Source: Anaerolineae bacterium (GTDB lineage: Bacteria; Chloroflexota; Anaerolineae; Promineifilales; Promineifilaceae). From it: a stretch of 64,000 nt of DNA. Positions 27,175-35,963 of this stretch are shown here, in pieces. The stretch lies in NCBI GenBank assembly GCA_023384415.1, contig JAHDWJ010000021.1, positions 32,001-96,000 on the forward strand. Reading direction: 5' to 3'. The position numbers and the translations under genes were made by a program. Each line of letters starts with the position of its first letter. Position 1 is the first letter of the stretch. The notes beneath the pieces were generated by a model that saw only the letters and a program-made list of their open reading frames with translations, was not told where the DNA came from and did no database searches.

Positions 27175-27774
27175 TCACAAATGACGTATGGCCCAAAGAA
27201 GCCGCTGACCAATGGTTATAATGACCAACCCGGCCAGCAAATAAAATAGAAAGAGTTGATAGGCTGGGAAGAGGATAAAAAGGGTGAATAGGATGATCGT
27301 CTCGGTGCCGCCGATGATGCCGGCGGGCATAGTTATACTGGTTAAGCGCGGATTTTGTCCCTGATGTCGTTTTTCTAAAATAGCCGCCAGGTAGATCCAG
27401 GAAGCGGCGTTGACGTAGAAAGAGGCCAACAAAACGGCCAGGCTCAACCAGGCCGCTTCTGATGGTCGCCCCCATACCAGGCCAATGGGGATGATGGCAT
27501 AGGTGCAAAAATCAAACAGGATGTCTAAATAGCCGCCAAGATCACTTTTTTCCCCTCGCTGCCGGGCCAGTGTGCCATCCAACCCATCAAATAATCGGTT
27601 GAGGAACCAGAAGAGAAACCCCAGCCCATTTGCCTGAGCGGCCAGAGCCGCGGCCGCGGCCGCACCCATGCCTAGCCCCAACAGTGATACCTGCCAGGGG
27701 GCCAGCCAATGGAGCGGCCGCGCCACCCCATCCAACCATCGCTCCTTCACCGCTCGCAGCCGTTCATCAAACAT
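27175..27774 (-). CDS. CDP-alcohol phosphatidyltransferase
   Basis: Integral-membrane enzyme of phospholipid head-group transfer. The complete family signature DG-x2-AR-x8-G-x3-D-x3-D is present (DGTLARQRGEKSDLGGYLDI followed by LFD, about residues 67-88), with several transmembrane segments before and after. 199 residues is the normal size. The acceptor (glycerol-3-phosphate, inositol phosphate, serine) cannot be told from sequence. It is on the opposite strand to mmsA with which it converges (52 nt apart). Confidence 0.9.
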   Translation of the reverse strand: MFDERLRAVKERWLDGVARPLHWLAPWQVSLLGLGMGAAAAAALAAQANGLGFLFWFLNRLFDGLDGTLARQRGEKSDLGGYLDILFDFCTYAIIPIGLVWGRPSEAAWLSLAVLLASFYVNAASWIYLAAILEKRHQGQNPRLTSITMPAGIIGGTETIILFTLFILFPAYQLFLFYLLAGLVIITIGQRLLWAIRHL

Positions 27775-27920
27775 CGTTCCACCCTCGTGAAATGTGATAA
27801 AACATCTCCGTCTTACGCCTCACGCCCCATTTTTGACACTAAAACACCCTTTTAGCGTATCATACGTTAGTTTATTCTTTCTGGGTGATTGTTCCGGCAA
27901 GGATGTAGGCTAGCTAACTT

Positions 27921-27951
27921 CATTCCTTCATCCTTCATCCTTCATACTTCC
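27921..27951. repeat. TTCATCC word repeat upstream of DUF6159 gene
   Basis: CATTCCTTCATCCTTCATCC followed by TTCATACTTCC lies just before an AAGGAG ribosome-binding site. It is another short quasi-tandem spacer word. Confidence 0.55.
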
Positions 27952-27964
27952 AAGGAGTGTTCCC

Positions 27965-28807
27965 ATGTTTAGCAAAATAAGCAATAGCTGGCAGTTGGTT
28001 AAGGCCAGTGCCGCTGTCCTGGCGGCCGATAAAGAGCTGATGATTTTTCCTATCATCTCGGCCATCGGCACCATTATTGTCACCTTGACCTTTGCCTTTC
28101 CCCTCATCCTTTCCGGCTTTTTTGAGGGGGTGTTTGGGGGGCTGGGGCAAATTGTGGGCTTTTTAGTCCTGTTTGTTTTTTATGTGGTGCAATATTTTGT
28201 CATCTTCTTTTGCAACACCGCTCTGGTTGGTGCGGCCCTCATCCGCCTGAATGGGGGGGATCCAACGGTGGCCGATGGGTTCCGCATCGCTTTAAAACAT
28301 GCCCCTTCGATTGCCGGGTATGCCCTGATTGCGGCCACGGTGGGGATTATTTTGCGCTGGTTATCGGAGCGAGGGGGAATGATTGGCCGGTTGGTAGTGT
28401 CGCTGATCGGCTTTGCCTGGAATATCGCCACCTATCTGGTGGTGCCAGTGCTGGTGATGGAAGAGGTTGGCCCGGTGGAAGCGATTAAGCGGAGTGCCAG
28501 CCTGCTGCGTAAAACCTGGGGGGAGCAGTTGGTGGGGAATTTTGGCCTTGGCGCGGTGTTTGGTTTGGTGACGGTGCTGCTGATTTTGCTGATGGTGCCG
28601 CTGATTGCGGCCGCGGTCGCGCTGCAAAATTTAATTCTCATTGGTCTGGTCGTCATCACCTTTGTCATGGCCTTTATCTTGTTAGGGTTGGTCAACTCGG
28701 CCCTGAGCGGCATTTACGCGGCCGCCGTCTACAACTACGCCGCCAATGGCAAAACGGGTGACTTCTTTGACCCGGAGATTATCAAACACGCTTTTCGTAG
28801 TAAGTAG
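27965..28807 (+). CDS. DUF6159-type multi-pass membrane protein
   Basis: 280 residues, about six hydrophobic segments. The N-terminus (MFSKISNSWQLVKASAAVL, then DKELMIFPIISAI) matches the DUF6159 family, whose members have this amphipathic SWxLxK...DKEL...FP start and no known function. Internal features are NTALVGAALIRLNGGDPTV and a basic loop EAIKRSASLLRKTWGEQ. AAGGAG lies nine bases before the ATG. It ends near a strong inverted repeat (28908-28962) that could terminate it. Confidence 0.72.
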   Translation: MFSKISNSWQLVKASAAVLAADKELMIFPIISAIGTIIVTLTFAFPLILSGFFEGVFGGLGQIVGFLVLFVFYVVQYFVIFFCNTALVGAALIRLNGGDPTVADGFRIALKHAPSIAGYALIAATVGIILRWLSERGGMIGRLVVSLIGFAWNIATYLVVPVLVMEEVGPVEAIKRSASLLRKTWGEQLVGNFGLGAVFGLVTVLLILLMVPLIAAAVALQNLILIGLVVITFVMAFILLGLVNSALSGIYAAAVYNYAANGKTGDFFDPEIIKHAFRSK

Positions 28808-28816
28808 CTGGAGGTT

Positions 28817-28850
28817 GGTGTTTGGTGTATTGGTGTATTCGTGTATTGTC
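28817..28850. repeat. TTGGTGTA word repeat
   Basis: GGTGTTTGGTGTATTGGTGT followed by ATTCGTGTATTG, after the DUF6159 stop codon. A direct repeat AGAGCCTATATA (twice, about 28874 and 28888) follows. Confidence 0.7.
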
Positions 28851-28907
28851 GCTAGTGAACTAAATTTTGGCCAGAGCCTATATACCAGAGCCTATATAAA
28901 AGTAAGA

Positions 28908-28962
28908 CGAAGGGCGGATGAGGGATGGTCGGTATGCTTGCTCTTTCCTCATCTGCCCTTCG
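28908..28962 (+). terminator. Inverted repeat with T-tract, likely terminator
   Basis: 16-bp arms (CGAAGGGCGGATGAGG against CCTCATCTGCCCTTCG, one G-T mismatch) around a 23-nt loop, followed within 10 nt by TTTTTT on the + strand. It lies between the convergent DUF6159 gene and the ABC permease gene. Confidence 0.6.
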
Positions 28963-28973
28963 CCTTCCGTTTT

Positions 28974-31900
28974 TTACTCATACCGCAGGGCATCCGCGAT
29001 CACCACTTTGGCGGTGGCGCGGGCGGGCAGCCAGGCGGTCAACAAGCTGGCAATCACAATGGCGACCCCTATCCCCGCCAGAGCCGGCCAGGGAGGTAGA
29101 AACGCCAACCCCTGGTCGGCCGCTACTTGCAAGTACAGGTTGTAGGCAAAGGTCAAAGCCAGCCCATAGCCAATAATGGCCGCCAGGCCGGAGACAAAAA
29201 TCCCCTCAAACAGAAACACATTTTGTACCATCCCCTGGCTGAAGCCAATGGCTCGTAATACCCCAATTTGTTGACGACGCTCTACCACCGCCCGAATGGT
29301 GACAACCCCCAAAGCGGCAATGCCAATGAATAGCCCCAGGCCAATGAATCCCTGGATGAGGTAGAAGATGCTGCGGATTGAGGCCCGGCTGGCTTCTAGC
29401 TGCTCTTTGGGCAGGGAAGTTTGTAACCCGCTGCGGCTAAATTGGCTTTCAATGGCGTTGGCGGCCGCACGGGCTGAACTCCCCTCTGGCAGGCGCAGGA
29501 AAAACCGACTGGGCTGCTCATATCCCAACCGTGCGGCCGCGTCCTGGTTCATCGTGGCCCCAAAAAAGTTAGGCGCAGAGCCGATCAGCCCAATAATCGT
29601 GAACTCGTAGGCTGTCCCATCGGCCCCGGTAATCATCACCTTTACTGGCTCAAAACGGCTGGCGGCCGCACTGATACTATTCACGGCAAACGCCCCCTCA
29701 TTTTGCTGCGCTGTTGGGTCTCCCCCCCGGTCTACGGAAAAATTATCAATCAGGACCAGCGAAGCATCCTGTTGCACCGCTGCCCATACCTCAGCGGCTG
29801 ACCCGTACCCATTGGCCCAGCCGCTTAGCTCCAGCCGGTGGGTGGCAAAAAAGGTCTCATCTACCCCATTGATAGCATAAGGTGCGGCCGCGTCCATCTC
29901 CGCACTCTGGGCTTTTACCGGAGCAAACACCACTGAGGCGATTACCTCTGGGACGGCTATATCCCCCTCGGCCACCAATGTCGCAACCGCCGTTTCCAGG
30001 TCGGCCGCGCTGATGGGATTAAACGGGTTGGCCTGCACCAGGACATCATAATCGCCTGAGCCGGAGATAGGGTCCAAGAAGTTACTAAAGGTATTGGTAA
30101 TGGTGATGGTGCTGACCAGAGTAAAGATAATCAGGCTGAACATAGCCAGGGTCGTGGCGGTGCGCCCCTTGTTCATCACTGGGTAAGCAATGGCTACCCG
30201 CGCTACCGGCAGCAGGCGGCCAAAGCGGCCGAGCAGCCCGGCAAACAGATTGAGTAAACTGTCAGCGTTGTACAAGAACAGAACAATCGCCCCACCCACC
30301 AGAAACAGGCCGCTGATAAAGAAATCGCCCGGATTGCGGTTAAGATCAGCCAACGCGCCGCTGTCCCGGGTAGGCAGTGCCCAGTACAAAATCAGCCCCA
30401 ACCCAACGAAAGAATAAGCGACTCGCTCTGGCAGCCCCAGCCAGCTCATTAACTGCCCCAGGCCAATGATGAATAGGGAGACCCCCATGGCGTAGACGCC
30501 AAGCTGCCCGGCCAGATTGACGCCGACGTAAGCCAGGGCGTAGCCACCTACCAGCAGCACCGGGCCGCGGGCCAGCAAACCGCCCCAAAAGTTAAGAACC
30601 GCTTTTGGCCCGGCGAGCAGGAACAGGCGCAGCGCTTCCCGGCGATTCCCCTGACCAGCTTTGGCTGCGGCCGCTCGCCACACCAGGAACGGGTGTAAAA
30701 ACAGCACCCATTGGCTCTCGCGGGGCAGGGTGGGCAGGTTCAAATCACGAATGGCGGCGATGATGTTGACCTGGCTGATGCGAATGGCGGAGATGCTGAC
30801 GGTGACAAAGGTGATAACCAACCCCAGGCTGTACCCAATTAGAGCCGAGCGTAAACTAACGCGGGGAATGATGTTCAGGGTACTGTCAGCCAACAAGCTG
30901 GCAATCCCTTGCGCCAGGAGTATGGCTGCCCCTACCCCCAACAAGGCCCCAATGGCTGAAGCCAGAAAGTTGTACGCCAGCCCTTCGCTGACAAATTGGC
31001 GGATGAGATCGCTCCGCTGCAAGCCAACGGCCCGGCTCATGCCCAACTCTGATTTGCGCTCGGCGGCCAGGACGGAGAAGATGAGAAAGATGAGGAGCAG
31101 GCCGCTGAAGATGGAGAAGGTGCCGAAGGTGATAAAAAGGGTGGTGATAAAGGAGGCACTGTCAGCGGCCGCAGCCAATTGATCCGCTTTGACCGGGCTA
31201 ATAATCAACTCCCCCACCACCGGTTCCAACTTGGAGATAGCCGCTTCGGTCAAGGCTGCCCCGGTTTCCCGGTCTCCCTGATTGGAGACAACTATGGCGG
31301 TAATTTGTTCTGGTTGGGCAAAGAAGGATTGCGCCTGTTGCAGCCGCCAGATCACACCTGGGGTCGCCCCCGCCAGCTCCCCATCAGGGATGATGCCCGC
31401 AACCAGGAATGGGGTAGGGCGTCCTTTGACTAGCATTAGTTCATCGCCAATGTTTACGGCCAATGCTTCGGCCAGGGATTGGTTCACCAGCAGTTCATCA
31501 TCGGCCAGGGTGGTCAGGCCGACGGGAAGGGTGAGGCCGTCGCCGGTTATTTCACCAATGGCCCGAATGGTCGCGGCCGCTTCGGAAAGGTTGCTGCGGC
31601 TGTTGAAGACGGGCAGGGTTTGCACGATGATCGGCGCGGCCGCGTCCAATGTCACTCCATCTACCAGGGCGGCAACAGTGGCGGCGGTGGTGGCGGCGAA
31701 CCATTGGGCGGTATCCGTTTCCGTATTGGGCGCGGCACTAAAACTAAACCCTGCGGCCGCTTCTGCGGCCACCAGGCCGATCTCCTGATCAATCCCCCCC
31801 AGCCGGTCATACACTTCTACCTTGACGGAGTAGTTAATGGTATCGCCAATGCCCAGGGCACTGGTGATGATCAGGGTAGAAAGGGCCAGCCCGACCACAA

Positions 31901-32063
31901 TCAACATCGTTTGTGATTTACGCCGGGGGATGTTGCGAACCCCCAGGCGAAACGGCAGGGGGTAGCGAAGAGCGGTTAACCCAACGCCTAAGAAAATCAG
32001 GGCCAACAGCCCCAACAAAATCATCATCAAACTGTCAGCAGGTACACCAAAGATTGTATCCAT
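28974..32063 (-). CDS. ABC transporter permease with two FtsX-type domains
   Basis: 1029-residue membrane protein. It starts with a transmembrane segment and the FtsX-leading motif LGVRNIPRRKSQTMLIVVGLAL (split here), followed by a large extracytoplasmic region, three helices including LIFLIFSVLAAERKSELGMSRAVGLQ, a central multi-helix stretch, then a second FtsX unit ending GVVTIRAVVERRQQIGVLRAIGFSQGMV. The arrangement is that of MacB/LolCDE-like mechanotransmission exporters. Together with the ATPase gene upstream (75 nt apart) it forms a complete two-gene exporter, probably for lipids, peptides or proteins; the substrate is unknown. The gene contains at least nine GCGGCCGC octamers. Confidence 0.88.
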   Translation of the reverse strand: MDTIFGVPADSLMMILLGLLALIFLGVGLTALRYPLPFRLGVRNIPRRKSQTMLIVVGLALSTLIITSALGIGDTINYSVKVEVYDRLGGIDQEIGLVAAEAAAGFSFSAAPNTETDTAQWFAATTAATVAALVDGVTLDAAAPIIVQTLPVFNSRSNLSEAAATIRAIGEITGDGLTLPVGLTTLADDELLVNQSLAEALAVNIGDELMLVKGRPTPFLVAGIIPDGELAGATPGVIWRLQQAQSFFAQPEQITAIVVSNQGDRETGAALTEAAISKLEPVVGELIISPVKADQLAAAADSASFITTLFITFGTFSIFSGLLLIFLIFSVLAAERKSELGMSRAVGLQRSDLIRQFVSEGLAYNFLASAIGALLGVGAAILLAQGIASLLADSTLNIIPRVSLRSALIGYSLGLVITFVTVSISAIRISQVNIIAAIRDLNLPTLPRESQWVLFLHPFLVWRAAAAKAGQGNRREALRLFLLAGPKAVLNFWGGLLARGPVLLVGGYALAYVGVNLAGQLGVYAMGVSLFIIGLGQLMSWLGLPERVAYSFVGLGLILYWALPTRDSGALADLNRNPGDFFISGLFLVGGAIVLFLYNADSLLNLFAGLLGRFGRLLPVARVAIAYPVMNKGRTATTLAMFSLIIFTLVSTITITNTFSNFLDPISGSGDYDVLVQANPFNPISAADLETAVATLVAEGDIAVPEVIASVVFAPVKAQSAEMDAAAPYAINGVDETFFATHRLELSGWANGYGSAAEVWAAVQQDASLVLIDNFSVDRGGDPTAQQNEGAFAVNSISAAASRFEPVKVMITGADGTAYEFTIIGLIGSAPNFFGATMNQDAAARLGYEQPSRFFLRLPEGSSARAAANAIESQFSRSGLQTSLPKEQLEASRASIRSIFYLIQGFIGLGLFIGIAALGVVTIRAVVERRQQIGVLRAIGFSQGMVQNVFLFEGIFVSGLAAIIGYGLALTFAYNLYLQVAADQGLAFLPPWPALAGIGVAIVIASLLTAWLPARATAKVVIADALRYE

Positions 32064-32137
32064 AGTAAGTTAATCCACACGCCAGGAACCGCATTCCTGG
32101 GAAGTTATAACCAGTACACCAATAACCCATCCACCGT

Positions 32138-32920
32138 TTACGCTGGCTGCATGGTCGGTATCAGCCGTTTACTGTGCCCATTAGGTTGGTTGAGGGTGAT
32201 GAGCGGCGCGGCCGCGGGCTGTTTGGCCCCTTCATTGACCACCAATCCATCTTTCATCCAGACAATCCGGTCACATTGGTCGCCAATCTCCTGCGAATGG
32301 GTCACGATGACAAAAGTCTGCCCATTTTCCTGGTTCAGGCGGCGCATTAAATCCATAATTTCTTGGGAGGTGCGGCTGTCCAGGTCCCCGGTTGGCTCAT
32401 CGGCCCAAACAATGGCTGGTTTGTTGACCAGGGCACGGGCAATCGTGACCCGCTGCTGCTGCCCCCCAGAAAGTTCAGTCGGCCGTTGTTCACTTTGTTC
32501 GCTTAACCCCACCGCCGCCAATGCTTCTTGGGCTAATTTGCGGACTTCTTTGGCTTTAAGGCGGCGGCTGTAGTCGAGCAGAAGGGGCATTTCTACGTTT
32601 TCAATTGCGCTCAGAACGGGCAGCAGGTTATAAAATTGGAAGACGAACCCCATGTTGGCGGCCCGGTAGGCGGTGCGCTCTTTGTCACTCATTTTGGCTA
32701 GATCGCGGCCGCCGATTTCAATCACCCCTTCATCAATGGCATCTAACCCGGAAAGGGTATTGAGCAGCGTTGTTTTGCCACACCCTGATGGCCCCATGAT
32801 AGCGACCATCTCCCCCTGTTTTACTTCTAAGTCCAGTCCTTGCAGAGCCTGGACAATTACTTTGCCAGTGTTGTATCTCTTCTTAACCCCTTGGGCGCGA
32901 ATAATTATGTTGTCACTCAT
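32138..32920 (-). CDS. ABC transporter ATP-binding protein (MacB/LolD type)
   Basis: Cytoplasmic ATPase partner of the FtsX-type permease. Walker A is GPSGCGKTT, the signature is [15 protein letters not shown], Walker [15 protein letters not shown], and the H-loop FVIVTHSQE, all canonical for the LolD/MacB family. I start at [16 protein letters not shown] because an AGAGGT ribosome-binding site lies just upstream; the ORF could open at 33001 but those 27 residues look like spacer. The C-terminus has an extra 30-40 residues past the usual end. It is the first gene of the two-gene operon. Confidence 0.92.
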   Translation of the reverse strand: MSDNIIIRAQGVKKRYNTGKVIVQALQGLDLEVKQGEMVAIMGPSGCGKTTLLNTLSGLDAIDEGVIEIGGRDLAKMSDKERTAYRAANMGFVFQFYNLLPVLSAIENVEMPLLLDYSRRLKAKEVRKLAQEALAAVGLSEQSEQRPTELSGGQQQRVTIARALVNKPAIVWADEPTGDLDSRTSQEIMDLMRRLNQENGQTFVIVTHSQEIGDQCDRIVWMKDGLVVNEGAKQPAAAPLITLNQPNGHSKRLIPTMQPA

Positions 32921-33317
32921 TTTGTTGACCTCTTTTTGTCTGCTACAGGGCTGACTTTCAGCCCATTTGTTTTGAGATGGCCGGGAATCAACTCCCTGCA
33001 ATGAGCATAATAACCGATATTTAATATTTTGTCAAATATTTGCACAGATTTTATCTATCTTCTTGATTGGACAGAAGGCAGGAGAGAACACGAATAGGCA
33101 GGATTAACGGATCGGATGGGTCAAGCGGCCATCCGTCAATCCTATCTATCTGTGTTCAAGGGGGGGAGTGTTAAGGGGTAAAAGGGGGCATGGTTCTTTA
33201 CAGTCTGACCGCCAACTACGATTTTACCAGTGATGGGTTGTCGGCTGTCGGCGCTCAGAAATTTGTAAGCCAGGTTCCTGTAAAAGCTAAACCATGCCCG
33301 AAACTCAAAACTCGAAA
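32921..33317. other. Intergenic region with long inverted repeat
   Basis: 397 nt without a gene. A 27-bp imperfect inverted repeat (GAACACGAATAGGCAGGATT at 33086 onwards against CAATCCTATCTATCTGTGTTC, spanning 33086-33157, five mismatches) could end GNAT transcription or be a small mobile remnant. AT-rich DNA at 33010-33050 (TTTAATATTTTGTCAAATAT) probably holds the ABC operon promoter, not resolvable by eye. Near 33295-33325 lies the spacer word AAACTCGAAACTAGAAACT. Confidence 0.5.
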
Positions 33318-33863
33318 CTAGAAACTATAATCCTCCCGCAAAATGGCGTAGAGGATTAAATCCTCGAAGGTATCCCCTTTTTTAGAAGCCTGGCGCAGCA
33401 GCCCTTCGTAGGTCATGCCGATTTTTTGCATGATCCGCCCAGACGGAGGGTTGCGGGGCAGGTGGTAAGCGTAGATACGGTTCAGGTTGAGCTGGTTAAA
33501 GCCAAAATCGAGGATAGCTGCGGCCGCTTCGGTGCCAAACCCCTGCCCCCAATATGGCTTGCCCACCCAATACCCCATCTCAGCCATCTCATGGCGCGGG
33601 TGAAACCCCAGGCTGATACACCCCAAAAGCGTATCATCTTCGCGCAGGACCATGGCAAAGGTCACGCTTTTGCCTTGCTGCCAGCTTTCGGCGTGGGTGC
33701 TGATCCAGTGCGCGGCCGCGCCTTCCGGGTATGGGTGGGGGATGTTGAGGGTGGTAGCGGCGATGTCTGGATCACCAGCCAGAAGTTGCACAGCGGCCGC
33801 GTCCTCTAAACGGAACGGCCGCAAAAACAGACGGGGTGTTGTCAGCGTGGGTTGATCATTCAT
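33318..33863 (-). CDS. GNAT-family N-acetyltransferase (RimJ/RimL-like)
   Basis: 181 residues with the RimJ/RimL layout: TPRLFLRPFRLEDAAAV at the start, the beta4/5 pair LLGCISLGF and MGYWVGKPYWGQGFGTEAAAA carrying the acetyl-CoA-binding Q/RxxGxG/A loop, then NLNRIYAYHLPRNPPSGRIM and the end typical of amino-acid or ribosomal-protein acetyltransferases (LILYAILREDYSF). The substrate is unknown. It stands alone, divergent from higB, 35 nt apart. Confidence 0.9.
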   Translation of the reverse strand: MNDQPTLTTPRLFLRPFRLEDAAAVQLLAGDPDIAATTLNIPHPYPEGAAAHWISTHAESWQQGKSVTFAMVLREDDTLLGCISLGFHPRHEMAEMGYWVGKPYWGQGFGTEAAAAILDFGFNQLNLNRIYAYHLPRNPPSGRIMQKIGMTYEGLLRQASKKGDTFEDLILYAILREDYSF

Positions 33864-33897
33864 GGTTACTCTCCGGTTCGCGTTTTGCTAACATATC

Positions 33898-34206
33898 ATG
33901 GTTATGCCCATCATAACCAGAAAAACATTGGCTGAGTTTTGGCAAAAGCATCCGAACGCAGAAAACCCTCTGAAACTATGGTTTGTCCGCACCCGGCAGG
34001 CTCAATGGCATAGCTTGGCTGAATTACGGCGTGATTTCCTGGCCGCAGATTTAGTCAGGCGGGTCATCGTTTTTAACATTGGCGGTGGTAACTATCGGCT
34101 TGTGGCTAGAGTAGAATACCAACTGCAACGGGTTTATGTTCGGCAAATTATGACCCATGCCGAATATGACAAAGGGGCATGGAAAAATGATCTATGGTTT
34201 ACCTGA
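33898..34206 (+). CDS. higB: HigB-family mRNA interferase toxin
   Basis: 102-residue toxin of the HigB (RelE-fold) family that cleaves ribosome-bound mRNA. Features are IITRKTLAEFWQKHPNAE at the start, VFNIGGGNYRLVARVEY in the core, and the diagnostic ending MTHAEYDKGAWKND. It looks intact. The start codon lies in a small perfect hairpin (GGTTATG/CATAACC, 33900-33918) that could be an operator or affect translation. It overlaps the antitoxin gene by 20 nt, but that gene is broken. Confidence 0.88.
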   Translation: MVMPIITRKTLAEFWQKHPNAENPLKLWFVRTRQAQWHSLAELRRDFLAADLVRRVIVFNIGGGNYRLVARVEYQLQRVYVRQIMTHAEYDKGAWKNDLWFT

Positions 34207-34451
34207 TTATCCCGACTTACTCCAAGCCTATTTGCCTCGTCCGATTACCTCAGAGGCACAGTATGATCAGGTCGTTTCACAGATCAATAACCTGAACGAA
34301 ATCTATTGTTTCCGCTGTTCTCAATGGCAAACGCCGATTGACGGTTGAACATATCAACCGGCTCGCTGCCTTCTTTTCTTTGCCCCATGAACTGTTTTTT
34401 GAGGCGATAGCCCCCATAGCCAACGAAAAAGAGTTTGCATTAGCCAGGTGA
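34187..34451 (+). pseudogene. higA: HigA-family antitoxin, internally deleted and frameshifted
   Basis: The N-terminal part reads YPDLLQAYLPRPITSEAQYD and VVSQINNLN, the start of COG5499-type HigA antitoxins. The expected ~40 residues that follow are missing. Near 34295-34310 the frame changes, and another frame continues with the end of the DNA-binding domain (SIVSAVLNGKRRLTVEHINR, then LAAFFSLPHELFFEA) up to TGA at 34449. So deletion plus frameshift has destroyed the antitoxin, leaving an apparently intact HigB. Confidence 0.8.
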
Positions 34452-34489
34452 TATTTTTTTAGCACCCTTCGTCCAAGCCTAGCAAGGTA

Positions 34490-35863
34490 TTATTGCCCAT
34501 CTATCACTAGAGGTAAAAACTGCTCAATAAAGGCAGGTGTGGCTATGGTTGTGGGTGTTGCCGATGGGGTGGGGGTGATGGGGGGCAGGCTTTGCCGGAA
34601 GTTGGCGACGGTAAAGGCTGTATTGTTCAGGGTGAGGCGGTTATCCGCTGCCTGGGGCTGCCCTTGGGGAATACCCATAGGAATTCCATTGTACAACACA
34701 TTGGGATTAGACCAATAGCCCAGGCGGGGGCAGTTGCCGCAGGATGAGCCGTAGGACATGATGGTGCGCCACAAATTGCCCGGCGCAATATGGCCGTGGT
34801 TGTAGGTGAATGGGCTGTTGTTAGTCGGATCGGCGATCCAATCGTGGCGGGCACTCATGTTATGCCCCAACTCATGGGCGAAGGTGTAATTGGTCACGGC
34901 ACAGGTCCGCATAGTCACACTAAAGCCGGAACTCTCAAAGTTGGGGGAGACGTTGGTCATCAAATAAGCGATACCACAGCCCGGGGATTCTACAATCAGA
35001 GCCACCAGATCGGCGCGGTAGGTGTTGCGCCAGGCATGAATCTCATCCATGTACCCATCGCTGGTGCCCCGCAAACGATTCAAATCAGTGTTTAAACTGC
35101 CGGAATCGTTGTAAGCAACTTCGGCTTTGTGGACCAGGTTGAGGCGATGCAGCACCTGGCTGTTTTCGTAGCTGGTATTGGTCCAATCTATGGCCATGTC
35201 AATGGTGTTTTCGATGGCCGTCGTGCCCCCGGCCCCGTTGCGAGCGTTGGGGGTGTACAACACCATGACATCTATGATGGAGCCGTCATCCGTAGGCGCA
35301 AAGGCTGGTGTATCTCCGGCCGCGACTTCTTCATAATCCCCTTCATGGTCATGCCCATCTTCTCTGTGTTCATCAGGGAAGGCAGCCTGGTTGATTTCAT
35401 AAACCAGGTGTGTTGCCCCACTGTGGTAGCGGATTTCGTAAATCCCTTCGGGGGAGGCCACTGCTCCGACTAAAATGCCATCTTTTAGCACTAGACTGAC
35501 CTGGCTGTGAGGCACCCCTTCCAGGCGGCCTATCCAGGACAGGCTGCCTGATTGGTTGCGCTGTACCTGTTTTTGGACAGCGGTATATTCTACTCCCTCA
35601 AATAGGTTGAGGGTGAAGCGGCGTGCCGCCAGATGCGGTTGCCCGTCGCGGCCGCCGAGAATTTCACTGTTAATGGTGACTGGCCGGTAGCGAACATCAG
35701 TAGGTGCTGGGGGGATGAGGGGGGACTCGCTGCTGCCGCCAAAGAGCGGCTGCAAGGGTGGCTCATTGGCCTGGGATATAGTGGCGGTGAGGACAATGAT
35801 CAGAGCAATAAAGAGGCTTAGTAGGCCCCAGTTCCGGGCACTGTTTGGCAGTCTGGTCATCAC
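34490..35863 (-). CDS. Secreted zinc metalloprotease (reprolysin/M12-like)
   Basis: 457 residues. An N-terminal signal peptide (WGLLSLFIALIIVLTATISQA) is followed by a propeptide-like region, then a metzincin domain with HELGHNMSARHDW (three His zinc ligands and the Asp of the M12/M72-like subgroup) and the Met-turn TIMSYGS. A C-terminal Thr/Pro linker (ITPTPSATPTTIATP) precedes a hydrophobic FLPLVIDGQ end. Many secreted Chloroflexota proteins end with such PTPT-xLPLV tails, possibly a sorting signal (inference). Divergent from the multihaem cytochrome gene. It has only one GCGGCCGC octamer in 1.4 kb, fewer than its neighbours. Confidence 0.88.
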   Translation of the reverse strand: MMTRLPNSARNWGLLSLFIALIIVLTATISQANEPPLQPLFGGSSESPLIPPAPTDVRYRPVTINSEILGGRDGQPHLAARRFTLNLFEGVEYTAVQKQVQRNQSGSLSWIGRLEGVPHSQVSLVLKDGILVGAVASPEGIYEIRYHSGATHLVYEINQAAFPDEHREDGHDHEGDYEEVAAGDTPAFAPTDDGSIIDVMVLYTPNARNGAGGTTAIENTIDMAIDWTNTSYENSQVLHRLNLVHKAEVAYNDSGSLNTDLNRLRGTSDGYMDEIHAWRNTYRADLVALIVESPGCGIAYLMTNVSPNFESSGFSVTMRTCAVTNYTFAHELGHNMSARHDWIADPTNNSPFTYNHGHIAPGNLWRTIMSYGSSCGNCPRLGYWSNPNVLYNGIPMGIPQGQPQAADNRLTLNNTAFTVANFRQSLPPITPTPSATPTTIATPAFIEQFLPLVIDGQ

Positions 35864-35963
35864 GGTCTCCTTATTTTAACTGAGGCTAAAAAGAGATTAT
35901 ACTCGTATCTTGAATTTTTCTCCCCGTTACTTTTTACTCATAAGTCCGACTTATTCTTTGATA

